Made by a program: the position numbers and the translations under genes. The notes beneath the pieces were generated by a model, which had not been told where the DNA came from, made no database searches, and saw only the letters and a list, made by a program, of their open reading frames with translations. From NCBI GenBank assembly GCA_947085765.1, contig CAMTXZ010000031.1, positions 1-64,000 on the forward strand: a stretch of 64,000 bases of DNA, read 5' to 3'. Shown in pieces: positions 30,926 to 40,774 of this stretch (positions are counted from its first letter, which is position 1; every line of letters begins with the position of its first letter). Source of the stretch: JAKFXL01 sp947085765 (GTDB lineage Bacteria; Pseudomonadota; Gammaproteobacteria; Tenderiales; Tenderiaceae).

Positions 30926-30996
30926 GGTCGCCAACCCGTACCAAAGCCAGTAAAATGGCGATCCTCTTTCATCACCATCAACAGGTCCACACCCCT

Positions 30997-32967
30997 ATGA
31001 AAAGCCTCTGGGACGATAACGAAGCCAAACAGTACAGCGACGAGCTCGGCCTGCGTGTCTACAGCTCACGGCTATTAGGGCGTGATGCCACCCTGGTACT
31101 GCATGGTGGTGGTAATACCTCCGTCAAAATCACGCAAAAAAATATCGTCGGCGAAGAGCAGCAACTGCTGTGTGTCAAAGGCAGCGGCTGGGATCTGGAG
31201 ACCATCGACCGCCCCGGCTTTCCCGCCGTCAAACTCGACCACCTGATCAAACTGGCAAAACTCGAATCACTCAGCGATCCGCAGATGGTCAACGAACTGC
31301 GCACCCACATGACCGATGCTGGCGCGCCGACACCCTCAGTCGAAGCGATCCTGCACGCCACCCTGCCCTACAAGTTTGTCGATCACACCCACGCCGATGC
31401 GCTGGTCACCATCACCAACACACCGGGCGGACTCGAAAAAATCAAACAGATCTACGGCGACACAATTGTTATCGTGCCTTACATCATGCCCGGCTTCGAC
31501 CTCGCCCGCCTCTGCGCCATCGAGTTCGAGAAGCAGCACAACGCCAATACCATCGGCATGGTGCTGATGAACCACGGCATCTTCTCGTTTGCCGACGATG
31601 CCAAGAGCTCTTACGAACGTATGATCCAACTGGTCGGCATGGCCGAGGAGTACATCAAGTCACAGAGCGCCTGGGAGTTGGATTACGACACAGCTGCCAA
31701 CAACAGTGCCGATGCTCTTGCACTCGCCGCACTGCGCCGCGACATTTCAAAGGCCGCTGGTTTCCCGGTAGTACTGCGCAGCCAACGTGATGCCAAGGCG
31801 ATGAGCTTCTGCAACCGTTCAGACGTTGCCAAGGTTGCCCAGCAAGGCCCCGCTACCCCTGATCATGTGATTCGCACTAAACGACTGCCACAGATTGGCC
31901 GTGATGTTGCGGGTTATGTCGAGACATACAAAAACTATTTCAATCAACACGCCTCCGATGCACGTGAACCGAAGACGATGGTCGATCCCGCACCGCGTGT
32001 CATACTCGACAAAACACTGGGCATGATCAGCATTGGCAAGAGCGCCAAAGAGGCGCAGATTGTCACCGACATCTACGACCACACCATGGATATCATCGCC
32101 CGCGCCGAGTTGATGGGCGGCTGGCAGGCGCTCTCGGCAAAACATATCTTCGACATGGAGTACTGGGATCTGGAACAGGCCAAACTGCGCAAGGGCGGCA
32201 GCGCACCGCAGTTCCAGGGCGAGATCGCACTCATCACCGGTGCCGCCTCTGGCATCGGTAAGGCGTGTGTCGAGTCGATGCTCAAACGCGGCGCTGCCGT
32301 GATCGCCATCGACATCGATGCCAAGATCGAAACGCTCTTCAAACGCGCCGACTATCTCGGCATCACCTGTGATGTGGCCGACGAAACAACACTGATCGCC
32401 GCGATCAAACAGGGCGTCGCCCACTTCGGCGGGCTCGACATGGTCGTGCTCAACGCCGGCATCTTCCCCGGCGGCAAACGCATCGACAATCTCAGCAGTG
32501 ACGAGTGGCGCAAGGTGATGCAAATCAACCTCGACCCCAACCTGGTGTTGATGCGCGAGACCTATCCATTCCTGAAACTGGCACCGAAAGGTGGCCGCGT
32601 CGTCGCCATGGGTTCCAAAAACGTCCCCGCCCCCGGCCCCGGCGCAGCCGCCTACTCCGCCACCAAAGCCGCGCTGACCCAGATGACCCGCATCGCCGCG
32701 CTCGAATGGGGAGCAGAGAACATCCGCATCAACACACTGCATCCCGATTGTGTATTTGATACCGGCATCTGGACCGACGAAGTACTCGCTGCACGCGCCA
32801 AACACTACGGTCTGACAGTGGAGCAGTACAAACGCAAGAATATATTGAAGACCGAAGTCACCAGCCATGATGTAGCCGAACTTACCTGCGAACTCTGCGG
32901 ACCGCTATTCGCAAAAACCACAGCTGCGCAGATCCCCATCGACGGTGGCAATGAGAGGGTGATTTAA
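30997..32967 (+). CDS. Bifunctional class II aldolase / short-chain dehydrogenase fusion
   Basis: 656 aa. Residues 1-~400: class II aldolase/adducin domain with HGGGNTSVK, DHTHADALV (metal-binding histidines) and MNHGIF. Residues ~410-656: SDR domain with TGAASGIG, NAGIFPGG and catalytic YSATK. Such fusions are annotated as rhamnulose-1-phosphate aldolase/lactaldehyde dehydrogenase or as sugar-alcohol enzymes, but the true substrate here is not visible. I start at the ATG at 30997 because homologues begin near MKSLWDD; an in-frame ATG at 30955 adds 14 residues. It follows the GlpD-like gene, hinting at triose-phosphate or sugar-phosphate metabolism. Confidence 0.9.
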   Translation: MKSLWDDNEAKQYSDELGLRVYSSRLLGRDATLVLHGGGNTSVKITQKNIVGEEQQLLCVKGSGWDLETIDRPGFPAVKLDHLIKLAKLESLSDPQMVNELRTHMTDAGAPTPSVEAILHATLPYKFVDHTHADALVTITNTPGGLEKIKQIYGDTIVIVPYIMPGFDLARLCAIEFEKQHNANTIGMVLMNHGIFSFADDAKSSYERMIQLVGMAEEYIKSQSAWELDYDTAANNSADALALAALRRDISKAAGFPVVLRSQRDAKAMSFCNRSDVAKVAQQGPATPDHVIRTKRLPQIGRDVAGYVETYKNYFNQHASDAREPKTMVDPAPRVILDKTLGMISIGKSAKEAQIVTDIYDHTMDIIARAELMGGWQALSAKHIFDMEYWDLEQAKLRKGGSAPQFQGEIALITGAASGIGKACVESMLKRGAAVIAIDIDAKIETLFKRADYLGITCDVADETTLIAAIKQGVAHFGGLDMVVLNAGIFPGGKRIDNLSSDEWRKVMQINLDPNLVLMRETYPFLKLAPKGGRVVAMGSKNVPAPGPGAAAYSATKAALTQMTRIAALEWGAENIRINTLHPDCVFDTGIWTDEVLAARAKHYGLTVEQYKRKNILKTEVTSHDVAELTCELCGPLFAKTTAAQIPIDGGNERVI

Positions 32968-33065
32968 GCGACCACACCATCGAATCAATGGGCGGGCTCA
33001 TTCTCACATTCGTAGGGTGCGTATAATCGTGGCAGGGGAACCAATCCTTTAAGGGACTTGTATTG

Positions 33066-34475
33066 ATGCTGAAGCACCTATTTCTTAGACCAGAAATGCT
33101 TGGTCGCCTGATATTTTCTAAACCAGACGGACAGTCCTATTACGTTCAAGCAACTTCTGAGCAGAAAACCAGACGCGCGCTCCCCGAGGAGATCGTTCGA
33201 CAATTGTTCGTGCTGTCTCTACTTCATGATTATAAATACCCGGAGGGGTTAATCCGCTTGGAATTACCTATCCAGATGGGTAGAGAAAAAAAGCGTGCTG
33301 ATATTGCTGTATTGGAGGCTAATGGCAATGTCAAAATTATCATAGAGGTCAAGGTAGAGCATGACAAAGACTCTATGCCGCAGCTTATGTCATACATGGC
33401 AATTACGGGGGCTTTGTATGGAGCAATCGTTTCCAGTGCTGAAATTATTTGCGTCAAACGGCTATCAACCCAGGATATAGTACCGATAAGTGACTTACCT
33501 ATTTTCTTGGGAAATGACACCTTGTCTGAGCCTGAAATACAGGCGAAGCACAATCCACAACCAAGTTTTCCAGGCACCCCGTGCGCCTCCATTGAAGTAG
33601 AAGGCTTTGAGCGAAATACTCCAACCCACGCCAAGATCACAATCAAAGGGCACACACTTCAACTCTCTAACGTAGAGCTAGAGTCATACAAAAAACTTAG
33701 GCAGAAGTTTCTGATAGCAGGTGTAGCCCTTAACCCGAACGTCAAACAGGCGGAGTGGTTTGATATGTTTAGTCAGCTGCTAGAGACCACGCCGATAAAT
33801 GCCATGCCTATTTTAGTGGAAAGTGACACCTCGTCTGAGCCTGAAATACAGACGGATTACAATCCACAACCAAGTCTGCCAGGCACTCCGTGCGCCTCCA
33901 TTGAAGTAGAAGGCTTTGAGCGAAATACCCCAACCCACGCCAAGATCACAATCAAAGGTCACACACTTCAACTCTCCAACGTAGAGCTAGAGTCATACAA
34001 AAAACTTAGACAGAAGTTTTTGATAGCGGGCGCGGCCCTTAACCCGAATGTCAAACAGGCAGAGTGGTTTGAGATATTTAGTCAGCTGCTAGAGCATACA
34101 CCGATTACTTATCTGTCCAGTCCACAGCGGGGTAGTGCTGTTGATGAGAAGGCACTGGCAGCTATCGAGGAAGCATTGGGGCAAGGGCAGCCTGGATTCT
34201 CGGGTGGTTGGATCAGTTCATTTGCGCTGGATAGGTTGCTGGATAGACTCAAGATCAGTGTTCCGCGCACTAATCGCAAAAAATTATTAAACGCGCTTGG
34301 CTATGAGTGGCACCCTAACCTCCCTGATGGGCGTTTGAACAACCCGATCAATGACCCTTCTGGCGATTTCGGCAGACCGAGATTGTTTATTTCTAAGGAG
34401 CATATGACTGCAAGATGGGTTAATGGTAGTGATATCGCCAGGGCGTATCTTGCAGATCAAGTTTCGGGGAGTTGA
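33066..34475 (+). CDS. Restriction-like protein with HsdR-type N-terminal nuclease fold and internal duplication
   Basis: 469 aa. Residues ~25-140 look like the type I restriction HSDR_N domain: EEIVRQLFVLSLLHDYKYP, then GREKKRADIAVL and IIIEVKVEHD, i.e. a PD-(D/E)XK-like Asp...Glu-x-Lys core. Then a ~103-residue unit (EVEGFERNTPTHAKITIKGH and on to QAEWFDMFSQLLE) is present twice in tandem. The C-terminus (RKKLLNALGYEWHP, GRPRLFI) resembles a winged-helix-like tail of phage or plasmid proteins. No helicase motor. AT-rich compared with neighbours. Function unknown; defence or mobile-element role is inference. Confidence 0.72.
   Translation: MLKHLFLRPEMLGRLIFSKPDGQSYYVQATSEQKTRRALPEEIVRQLFVLSLLHDYKYPEGLIRLELPIQMGREKKRADIAVLEANGNVKIIIEVKVEHDKDSMPQLMSYMAITGALYGAIVSSAEIICVKRLSTQDIVPISDLPIFLGNDTLSEPEIQAKHNPQPSFPGTPCASIEVEGFERNTPTHAKITIKGHTLQLSNVELESYKKLRQKFLIAGVALNPNVKQAEWFDMFSQLLETTPINAMPILVESDTSSEPEIQTDYNPQPSLPGTPCASIEVEGFERNTPTHAKITIKGHTLQLSNVELESYKKLRQKFLIAGAALNPNVKQAEWFEIFSQLLEHTPITYLSSPQRGSAVDEKALAAIEEALGQGQPGFSGGWISSFALDRLLDRLKISVPRTNRKKLLNALGYEWHPNLPDGRLNNPINDPSGDFGRPRLFISKEHMTARWVNGSDIARAYLADQVSGS
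33483..34100 (+). repeat. Two 309-bp direct tandem repeats inside the restriction-like gene
   Basis: Unit 1 is 33483-33791 and unit 2 is 33792-34100; both begin CCGATAA and the sequence after unit 2 starts CCGATT. Long blocks are identical or differ by single bases (for example the stretch encoding SIEVEGFERNTPTHAKITIK). The period is exactly 103 codons, so the frame is kept. Confidence 0.95.
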
Positions 34476-34604
34476 GGTTGGTGCCAATAACGTCAATGAG
34501 ACAAACCACGTTACCGGCTTGTCTCCGAGCAGCAAGTAGGCTGGACTTGGAGTTTTTCGAAAAAACTGGGGCATTTGATTGAACAATATCTATGGGTGGT
34601 GTTT

Positions 34605-35285
34605 ATGACTGAATTGAAAGATCGAATTGAAGATGTTCTTTCCTTGGTGGAACAGAATTTTGAATTTTTCCATGTTGGGATGTTTTTTGATGATTACGCA
34701 AAGCGTAATGATCTCTCATCAAAGGTTGTACCAATCGAACTATCTCTTGAAGATGAAAAAGTGTTTAGGCCGGGTGATATAGTCAAAGATTCATTGCGTG
34801 ACTATTTTATAAAAGACAGATCGACCGTCTTTGGTTACATGGTCGCATGGAATGCATTTCGTGGAATCGGCATGGCAATGAAGGAGGGACTGCAAGACAA
34901 TCCAAACCTTAAGGATTTCATAAAGAAAAAGCTCGGGAACAGATATGAACATTATCACGCCATTTTGAGTTTTATTAGAAATGTGTTGTCGCACAACATA
35001 CACGACGAAACACAGCTGAAAGAACAAAACTACAAAGATACCCGCACATATTTTGTGAGGGATGTTTGTTCAACAGGAGTTGCAACACTTTCCATTAACT
35101 ATGCCGATGATTTTCCAGGAACGAATCTTCCAAGTGGCTATGGATTCAATCTTGAAGTTAATTTCAATTTATTAAATCCTGGAAAACGTTTTATTGAGGT
35201 TATTTCTGAATCGCATTTATATATGTTTTCTGAACTTTGCTTCATTTTAGTTAAAGCATTTCGGAACGAAGCGCAGCCAAGCTGA
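34605..35285 (+). CDS. Putative HEPN-domain protein (RNxxxH motif)
   Basis: 226 aa from the ATG at 34605 (GGTGGTG upstream); an in-frame TTG 10 codons earlier is possible. Not recognised as a named family. AILSFIRNVLSHNIHD contains RNVLSH, the R-N-x-x-x-H motif of HEPN domains, which in toxin and defence proteins cut RNA. The segment before it (YEHYHAILSF) is helical, as expected; the C-terminal half is predicted more beta-like. AT-rich, between a restriction-like gene and a toxin-antitoxin pair. One motif is thin evidence, so the fold call is tentative. Confidence 0.6.
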   Translation: MTELKDRIEDVLSLVEQNFEFFHVGMFFDDYAKRNDLSSKVVPIELSLEDEKVFRPGDIVKDSLRDYFIKDRSTVFGYMVAWNAFRGIGMAMKEGLQDNPNLKDFIKKKLGNRYEHYHAILSFIRNVLSHNIHDETQLKEQNYKDTRTYFVRDVCSTGVATLSINYADDFPGTNLPSGYGFNLEVNFNLLNPGKRFIEVISESHLYMFSELCFILVKAFRNEAQPS

Positions 35286-35389
35286 GGTGCATTCCATGCA
35301 CCAATGACAACTGAAGCATAGACCATCGAATACAGAGATTGATGCCGGATATTTTTTGGATCGCAAAGGTAAAAATTGGAGCTGATCTT

Positions 35390-35623
35390 ATGAACATCAA
35401 CCTGAACCTAGAGGCTTTGGAAGCGGAGGTTCTTAAACTCTCCTCTGCTGATCGTTCCCATCTTTTAGAGCGGCTCATTGGCAGCCTTGATGCAGATGCT
35501 GCAATCGATGCGGCATGGGAACAAGAGGCCGAGCGCCGTCAGATGGATATCGAATCCGGGAAGGTCACCCTGGTTTCTGGTGAAGAGGCGATGCCCCGTT
35601 TAAGAGAGAAGTTGAAACGGTGA
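35390..35623 (+). CDS. Antitoxin of the addiction-module (TIGR02574-type) family
   Basis: 77 aa from the ATG at 35390, eight bases after GGAG. The sequence LEAEVLKLSSADRSHLLERL and a later AWEQEAERR segment match the 'addiction module component' proteins encoded before RelE/ParE toxins. Its stop overlaps the toxin's start codon (GTGA), the usual coupled arrangement. It should neutralise the downstream toxin and repress the operon. Confidence 0.85.
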   Translation: MNINLNLEALEAEVLKLSSADRSHLLERLIGSLDADAAIDAAWEQEAERRQMDIESGKVTLVSGEEAMPRLREKLKR

Positions 35624-35913
35624 CTTTTTCACTGCACCCGGAGGCAGAAAGAGACATTGCCGATGCAATTGATTTTTATCTTCGGAATGCAGGCTTGATT
35701 GTCGCCGAGAGGTTTTTGGATGAGTTTTACAGGGCGGCCCGCTTTCTCGTAGAGAATCCTGAGGCTGGTACACCATCGTTGCGTGATCGCCGCACGTTTC
35801 CTCTCCATATTTTTCCGTATTCAATTGTGTATGTACCATCACGTGGAGAGATCTGTATTCTAGTCGTCAGACATCAGCGCCGTCAGCCAAGTTACGGTGC
35901 AGAACGACAGTAA
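35620..35913 (+). CDS. RelE/ParE-superfamily toxin
   Basis: 97 aa, GTG start inside the antitoxin stop. LHPEAERDIADAIDFY opens the fold, ARFLVENPEAGTP and RTFPLHIFPYSIVYVPSRGE follow, and ILVVRHQRRQPSY is the ParE-like C-terminal strand. ParE members inhibit DNA gyrase; RelE members cut mRNA on the ribosome. The H-x-R-R-x-P-x-Y ending is more ParE-like, but which activity applies is not certain from sequence. Confidence 0.88.
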   Translation: MTFSLHPEAERDIADAIDFYLRNAGLIVAERFLDEFYRAARFLVENPEAGTPSLRDRRTFPLHIFPYSIVYVPSRGEICILVVRHQRRQPSYGAERQ

Positions 35914-36014
35914 CGAGGGCATTTGAGTAAATCCACCCAACATTAATAGGCTGTGTCCGCATGAGCGAGCATGGCAATAAACAAAACACTTAAACAACGG
36001 AAACTAAAAACACC

Positions 36015-37685
<1,671 letters not shown>

Positions 37686-37752
37686 TGCCGCGCTGGGCCG
37701 TTGTTTGAAGGTGGATTAAAACCACACCACCCGATCATTGGCCAGAGACAAC

Positions 37753-37788
37753 AAAGCCCCTTTGGCATACCGTCAAAGGGGCTTTTTT
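37753..37788 (+). terminator. Intrinsic terminator after ettA
   Basis: Twelve-bp stem AAAGCCCCTTTG (37753-37764) with CAAAGGGGCTTT (37774-37785), nine-base loop, T run continuing to 37788. It lies in the gap between convergent ettA and the GGDEF-EAL gene and may serve both. Confidence 0.92.
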
Positions 37789-37904
37789 ATTACACTGCAA
37801 TACCGTTGGTCCGGCGATTTTAAAACGCATCAGAAGATAGTTTTATCTCTTCACACCACCCTCTACCGATGCTGGCTGACAAGCGCTTAATCGCTCTTTC
37901 ACTG

Positions 37905-40319
37905 CTACGACGTGACGCCACGCTGTGCAAAGCGTGCGTGCGCCTGTGTCTTTAACCACACATCCAGCTCATCGGCAGGCACTGGGTAACTGATCCAGTA
38001 GCCTTGCGCCTGATCGCACCCCAGCTCGGCCAGTTTTTTCATCACTGCAAAACTCTCCACCCCCTCCGCTACCACCCGCAAACCCATATTGTGACCAAGA
38101 TCAATTGTCGAGCGCACGATCACCAGGTCTTCGCCGTTATCGAGCATGTCGATGACAAAGGATTTGTCGATCTTGATCTCCACCACTGGCAACTGCTTGA
38201 GATAAACAAGCGACGAGTACCCTGTGCCAAAGTCATCAATCGATAGCCCTACCCCCATCTCATTGAGTTTTTTCAGGGTATCCATGGCACGCAGTGGATC
38301 GGCCATGATGGCGCTTTCGGTGATTTCAAAGAGCAGCTGGCTAGCCGGCACTTGCCACTCACTAATGACTTTACCGATCTGATCAGCGAGTTGTTGATCC
38401 TGCAGGTGGGTGGCGGAAAGATTAATCGCCATGATGAGATTGACCCCGGCTTGTTGCCATAGATGCGACTGCCGCAACGCCTCCTCCAGAACATATAGAG
38501 TAAGTGGTCGGATAAGGCCGGTCTGCTCTGCCAGCGGAATAAACTCATCTGAAAACAACAGACCACGTTGTGGGTGTTGCCAACGTACCAGCGCCTCGAC
38601 GCCGGTAACAATATTCAATTTGAGATCCACTTTTGGCTGGTAACAGAGCATCAGCTCGTTGTTCTCAATAGCACGCCGCAACTCACCCGCCAGGGCGAGA
38701 CGCATGACGCTGTGCTGATCCTGCTCCGGGCTGTAGATAACAAAATCTTTGGCGGCGCGTTTGGCAACATACATCGCCACATCGGCATGGCGCATCAACG
38801 TCGAGCTGTCGGTGCCGTGCTCGGGAAACAGCGCAATGCCGATGCTGATGCCAACATGCAGGCTATGGTCATCAACGATGATAGGTTCATCAAGGACCGC
38901 CGCCAGCTTACGGGCGGCATTGATGGCGTCATGCTCGCCGGTGATGGCTGGCAGTACCACTGCAAATTCGTCACCACCCAGGCGCGATATTGTGTCCGAT
39001 TCACGCAGTGCCGCACACATACGGATGGCCACCTGCTGCAGCACCACATCACCATAGTGATGACCGAGTGTATCGTTGATCTCTTTGAAACGATCCAGAT
39101 CGGCAATGAATAACGCAACCGGCTGTTGTTTGCGTTGTGCTGTCATGACGGCATGGCGCAAACGGTCGTTCAGCAGCAGGCGATTGGGCAATTCGGTAAG
39201 CGAATCATGCAGCGCCTGATGTTCAAGTTGCTGATTGAGCAGTGCCAATTCACGGGTACGTTTGGCAACACGCTGCTCCAGCTCCTCCTGCATCGCCTTG
39301 ATGCCAACCTCATAATGTTTACGTTCGGTGATGTCGCGAACGATGGCGATATATAACACTCCTTCATCGCGCCAGAGTTCGCTCACCGCCATCTCAACAG
39401 GAAAGGTGTGGCCGTCGCGATGCCGCCCAACACTCTCCTGGGTGATGGCGCTTGTGCGTGGCGGAAAGGTGGAGTGGATGCCGTGGACCAGTAGTCCGGT
39501 CAACGGCCGGCCTATCACCTCGCTGGCTTGATAACCAAACAGCTCCTCAGCCGCCGGGTTCATCGATTCAATATCGCCCCAGCCACGAATGGTAATAATG
39601 CCATTGACCACATTGTCCATAATGGCGCGAATATGGGTTTCACCTACCACCAGCTTGGTGCGCATCAACTCCAGATCCTCGGCGAGACCGACAATCTCAT
39701 CAACACTTGAACTGACCTCCAGATGCTCACCAGTACGCCCGGCAATGATTTTGCGTGCAGCACGACGCAGTTGTTGCAACGGCCGGGTCACTTGTGGCGC
39801 AATAACCGCCAGCAGTAACAGTGACAAAATTATGTAGCCGCCCGCCAACAGCATGCCACGTTGATAAGTACTCTGAATCTGCTCTTGGGTAGACGCCTCG
39901 TCATAGCCTAATTGCAGCAATGCATCCCTCCCCTCGAAGGGAACACGCAGGGCGATGTAATAAACGTTATCGCCATGATCACCAAAAAAGAAATCTTCTT
40001 GAAATAACACATTTGCAGCGGCTCTATTGCCGGAGGAAGAGAGCGTCCGGCCCCCCTCCAGGATGAGCTTGGCATAAACAATCCGCCCGTCGATGAGGTT
40101 CTCATCCAGGGTATCGACAATCTGCCTGGTACCACTGGTTGTAGAAAGATGGTTGGCTAGTTGATGCGCGCTATGACGCGCGGCATTAATAAACTGCTCT
40201 TGATAACCGTGTTCAACAAGCTTGAGCACCCAGCTGAACAGGATGGAGATGAGCACAGCATGAATCAGCACACCGCCAATCACAATGTAACTCGCAAACC
40301 CCCAGCGCCAGCGTTTCAA
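37905..40319 (-). CDS. Membrane PAS-GGDEF-EAL c-di-GMP protein
   Basis: 804 aa. TM1 (about 10-32), a periplasmic domain to ~155, TM2 (about 157-175), a HAMP-like segment, a PAS domain (ITIRGWGDIESMNPAAEELF, RDITERK), a short coil, GGDEF and EAL domains. The GGDEF loop is intact with RESD I-site before it; EAL has EALVRW, ITESAIM, DDFGTGYSS and VAEGVES, all key residues present, so both activities are possible. The start is TTG at 40319, overlapping the upstream stop (TTGA). Third gene of an operon with a periplasmic-binding-like protein and an outer-membrane barrel, suggesting that it senses a periplasmic signal. Confidence 0.93.
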   Translation of the reverse strand: MKRWRWGFASYIVIGGVLIHAVLISILFSWVLKLVEHGYQEQFINAARHSAHQLANHLSTTSGTRQIVDTLDENLIDGRIVYAKLILEGGRTLSSSGNRAAANVLFQEDFFFGDHGDNVYYIALRVPFEGRDALLQLGYDEASTQEQIQSTYQRGMLLAGGYIILSLLLLAVIAPQVTRPLQQLRRAARKIIAGRTGEHLEVSSSVDEIVGLAEDLELMRTKLVVGETHIRAIMDNVVNGIITIRGWGDIESMNPAAEELFGYQASEVIGRPLTGLLVHGIHSTFPPRTSAITQESVGRHRDGHTFPVEMAVSELWRDEGVLYIAIVRDITERKHYEVGIKAMQEELEQRVAKRTRELALLNQQLEHQALHDSLTELPNRLLLNDRLRHAVMTAQRKQQPVALFIADLDRFKEINDTLGHHYGDVVLQQVAIRMCAALRESDTISRLGGDEFAVVLPAITGEHDAINAARKLAAVLDEPIIVDDHSLHVGISIGIALFPEHGTDSSTLMRHADVAMYVAKRAAKDFVIYSPEQDQHSVMRLALAGELRRAIENNELMLCYQPKVDLKLNIVTGVEALVRWQHPQRGLLFSDEFIPLAEQTGLIRPLTLYVLEEALRQSHLWQQAGVNLIMAINLSATHLQDQQLADQIGKVISEWQVPASQLLFEITESAIMADPLRAMDTLKKLNEMGVGLSIDDFGTGYSSLVYLKQLPVVEIKIDKSFVIDMLDNGEDLVIVRSTIDLGHNMGLRVVAEGVESFAVMKKLAELGCDQAQGYWISYPVPADELDVWLKTQAHARFAQRGVTS

Positions 40320-40774
40320 TGGACGCTACCTTGCCAGATCACAGCAATTACCACTACGCCAGAACCAGCACTTATTTGATCCTGCCACATAAACGTGACC
40401 GTACTGGGCTGCGTACGCAGGACGCGTAACAGCGCTTGCTGATCTGTATAGACTGGCGGCTGGATACCGCTCTGACGTACCACATTGGCAAGCAGTTGGC
40501 GTTCATACAGGGGAGCGGACATAAACAGAACTTTTTGTAAAAACACTTGGTATAGCAACGATTCAGTACGGTTGATAACTGCAATCAGGCGGCGTTGTTG
40601 CTGGGCAACTGGCAGTCCCAAAAACAGCCGACGGATTTCAATGTTGGTCAGGTTAATATTATTAGCTCCGACGTGAGTCACCAACACCAGTGAGCGGACC
40701 TCGTTTGCCACGCCGGAGGGACTGATTAGCGTCACGAACAGGATCATCACAAAGCGTGCTACAAGCCGGCTCAT
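40316..40774 (-). CDS. Small periplasmic phosphate-binding-protein-like sensor
   Basis: 152 aa from the ATG at 40774, which overlaps the stop of the barrel gene (ATGA). Signal peptide (ARFVMILFVTLISPSGVA) then NNINLTNIEIRRLFLGLP, the opening of one lobe of PstS-like binding proteins, and STVTFMWQDQI near the end. It is a single-lobe-sized relative, often encoded next to GGDEF or histidine-kinase sensors and an outer-membrane protein; transport is unlikely since no permease is present. Probably hands a ligand signal to the PAS-GGDEF-EAL protein downstream (inference from layout). Confidence 0.8.
   Translation of the reverse strand: MSRLVARFVMILFVTLISPSGVANEVRSLVLVTHVGANNINLTNIEIRRLFLGLPVAQQQRRLIAVINRTESLLYQVFLQKVLFMSAPLYERQLLANVVRQSGIQPPVYTDQQALLRVLRTQPSTVTFMWQDQISAGSGVVVIAVIWQGSVH

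Noticed and set aside
30628..30996. N-terminal extension of the aldolase/SDR fusion
   Set aside because: This stretch overlaps the GlpD-like gene in another frame and reads as low-quality Arg/His/Pro-rich sequence; homologues start near MKSLW.
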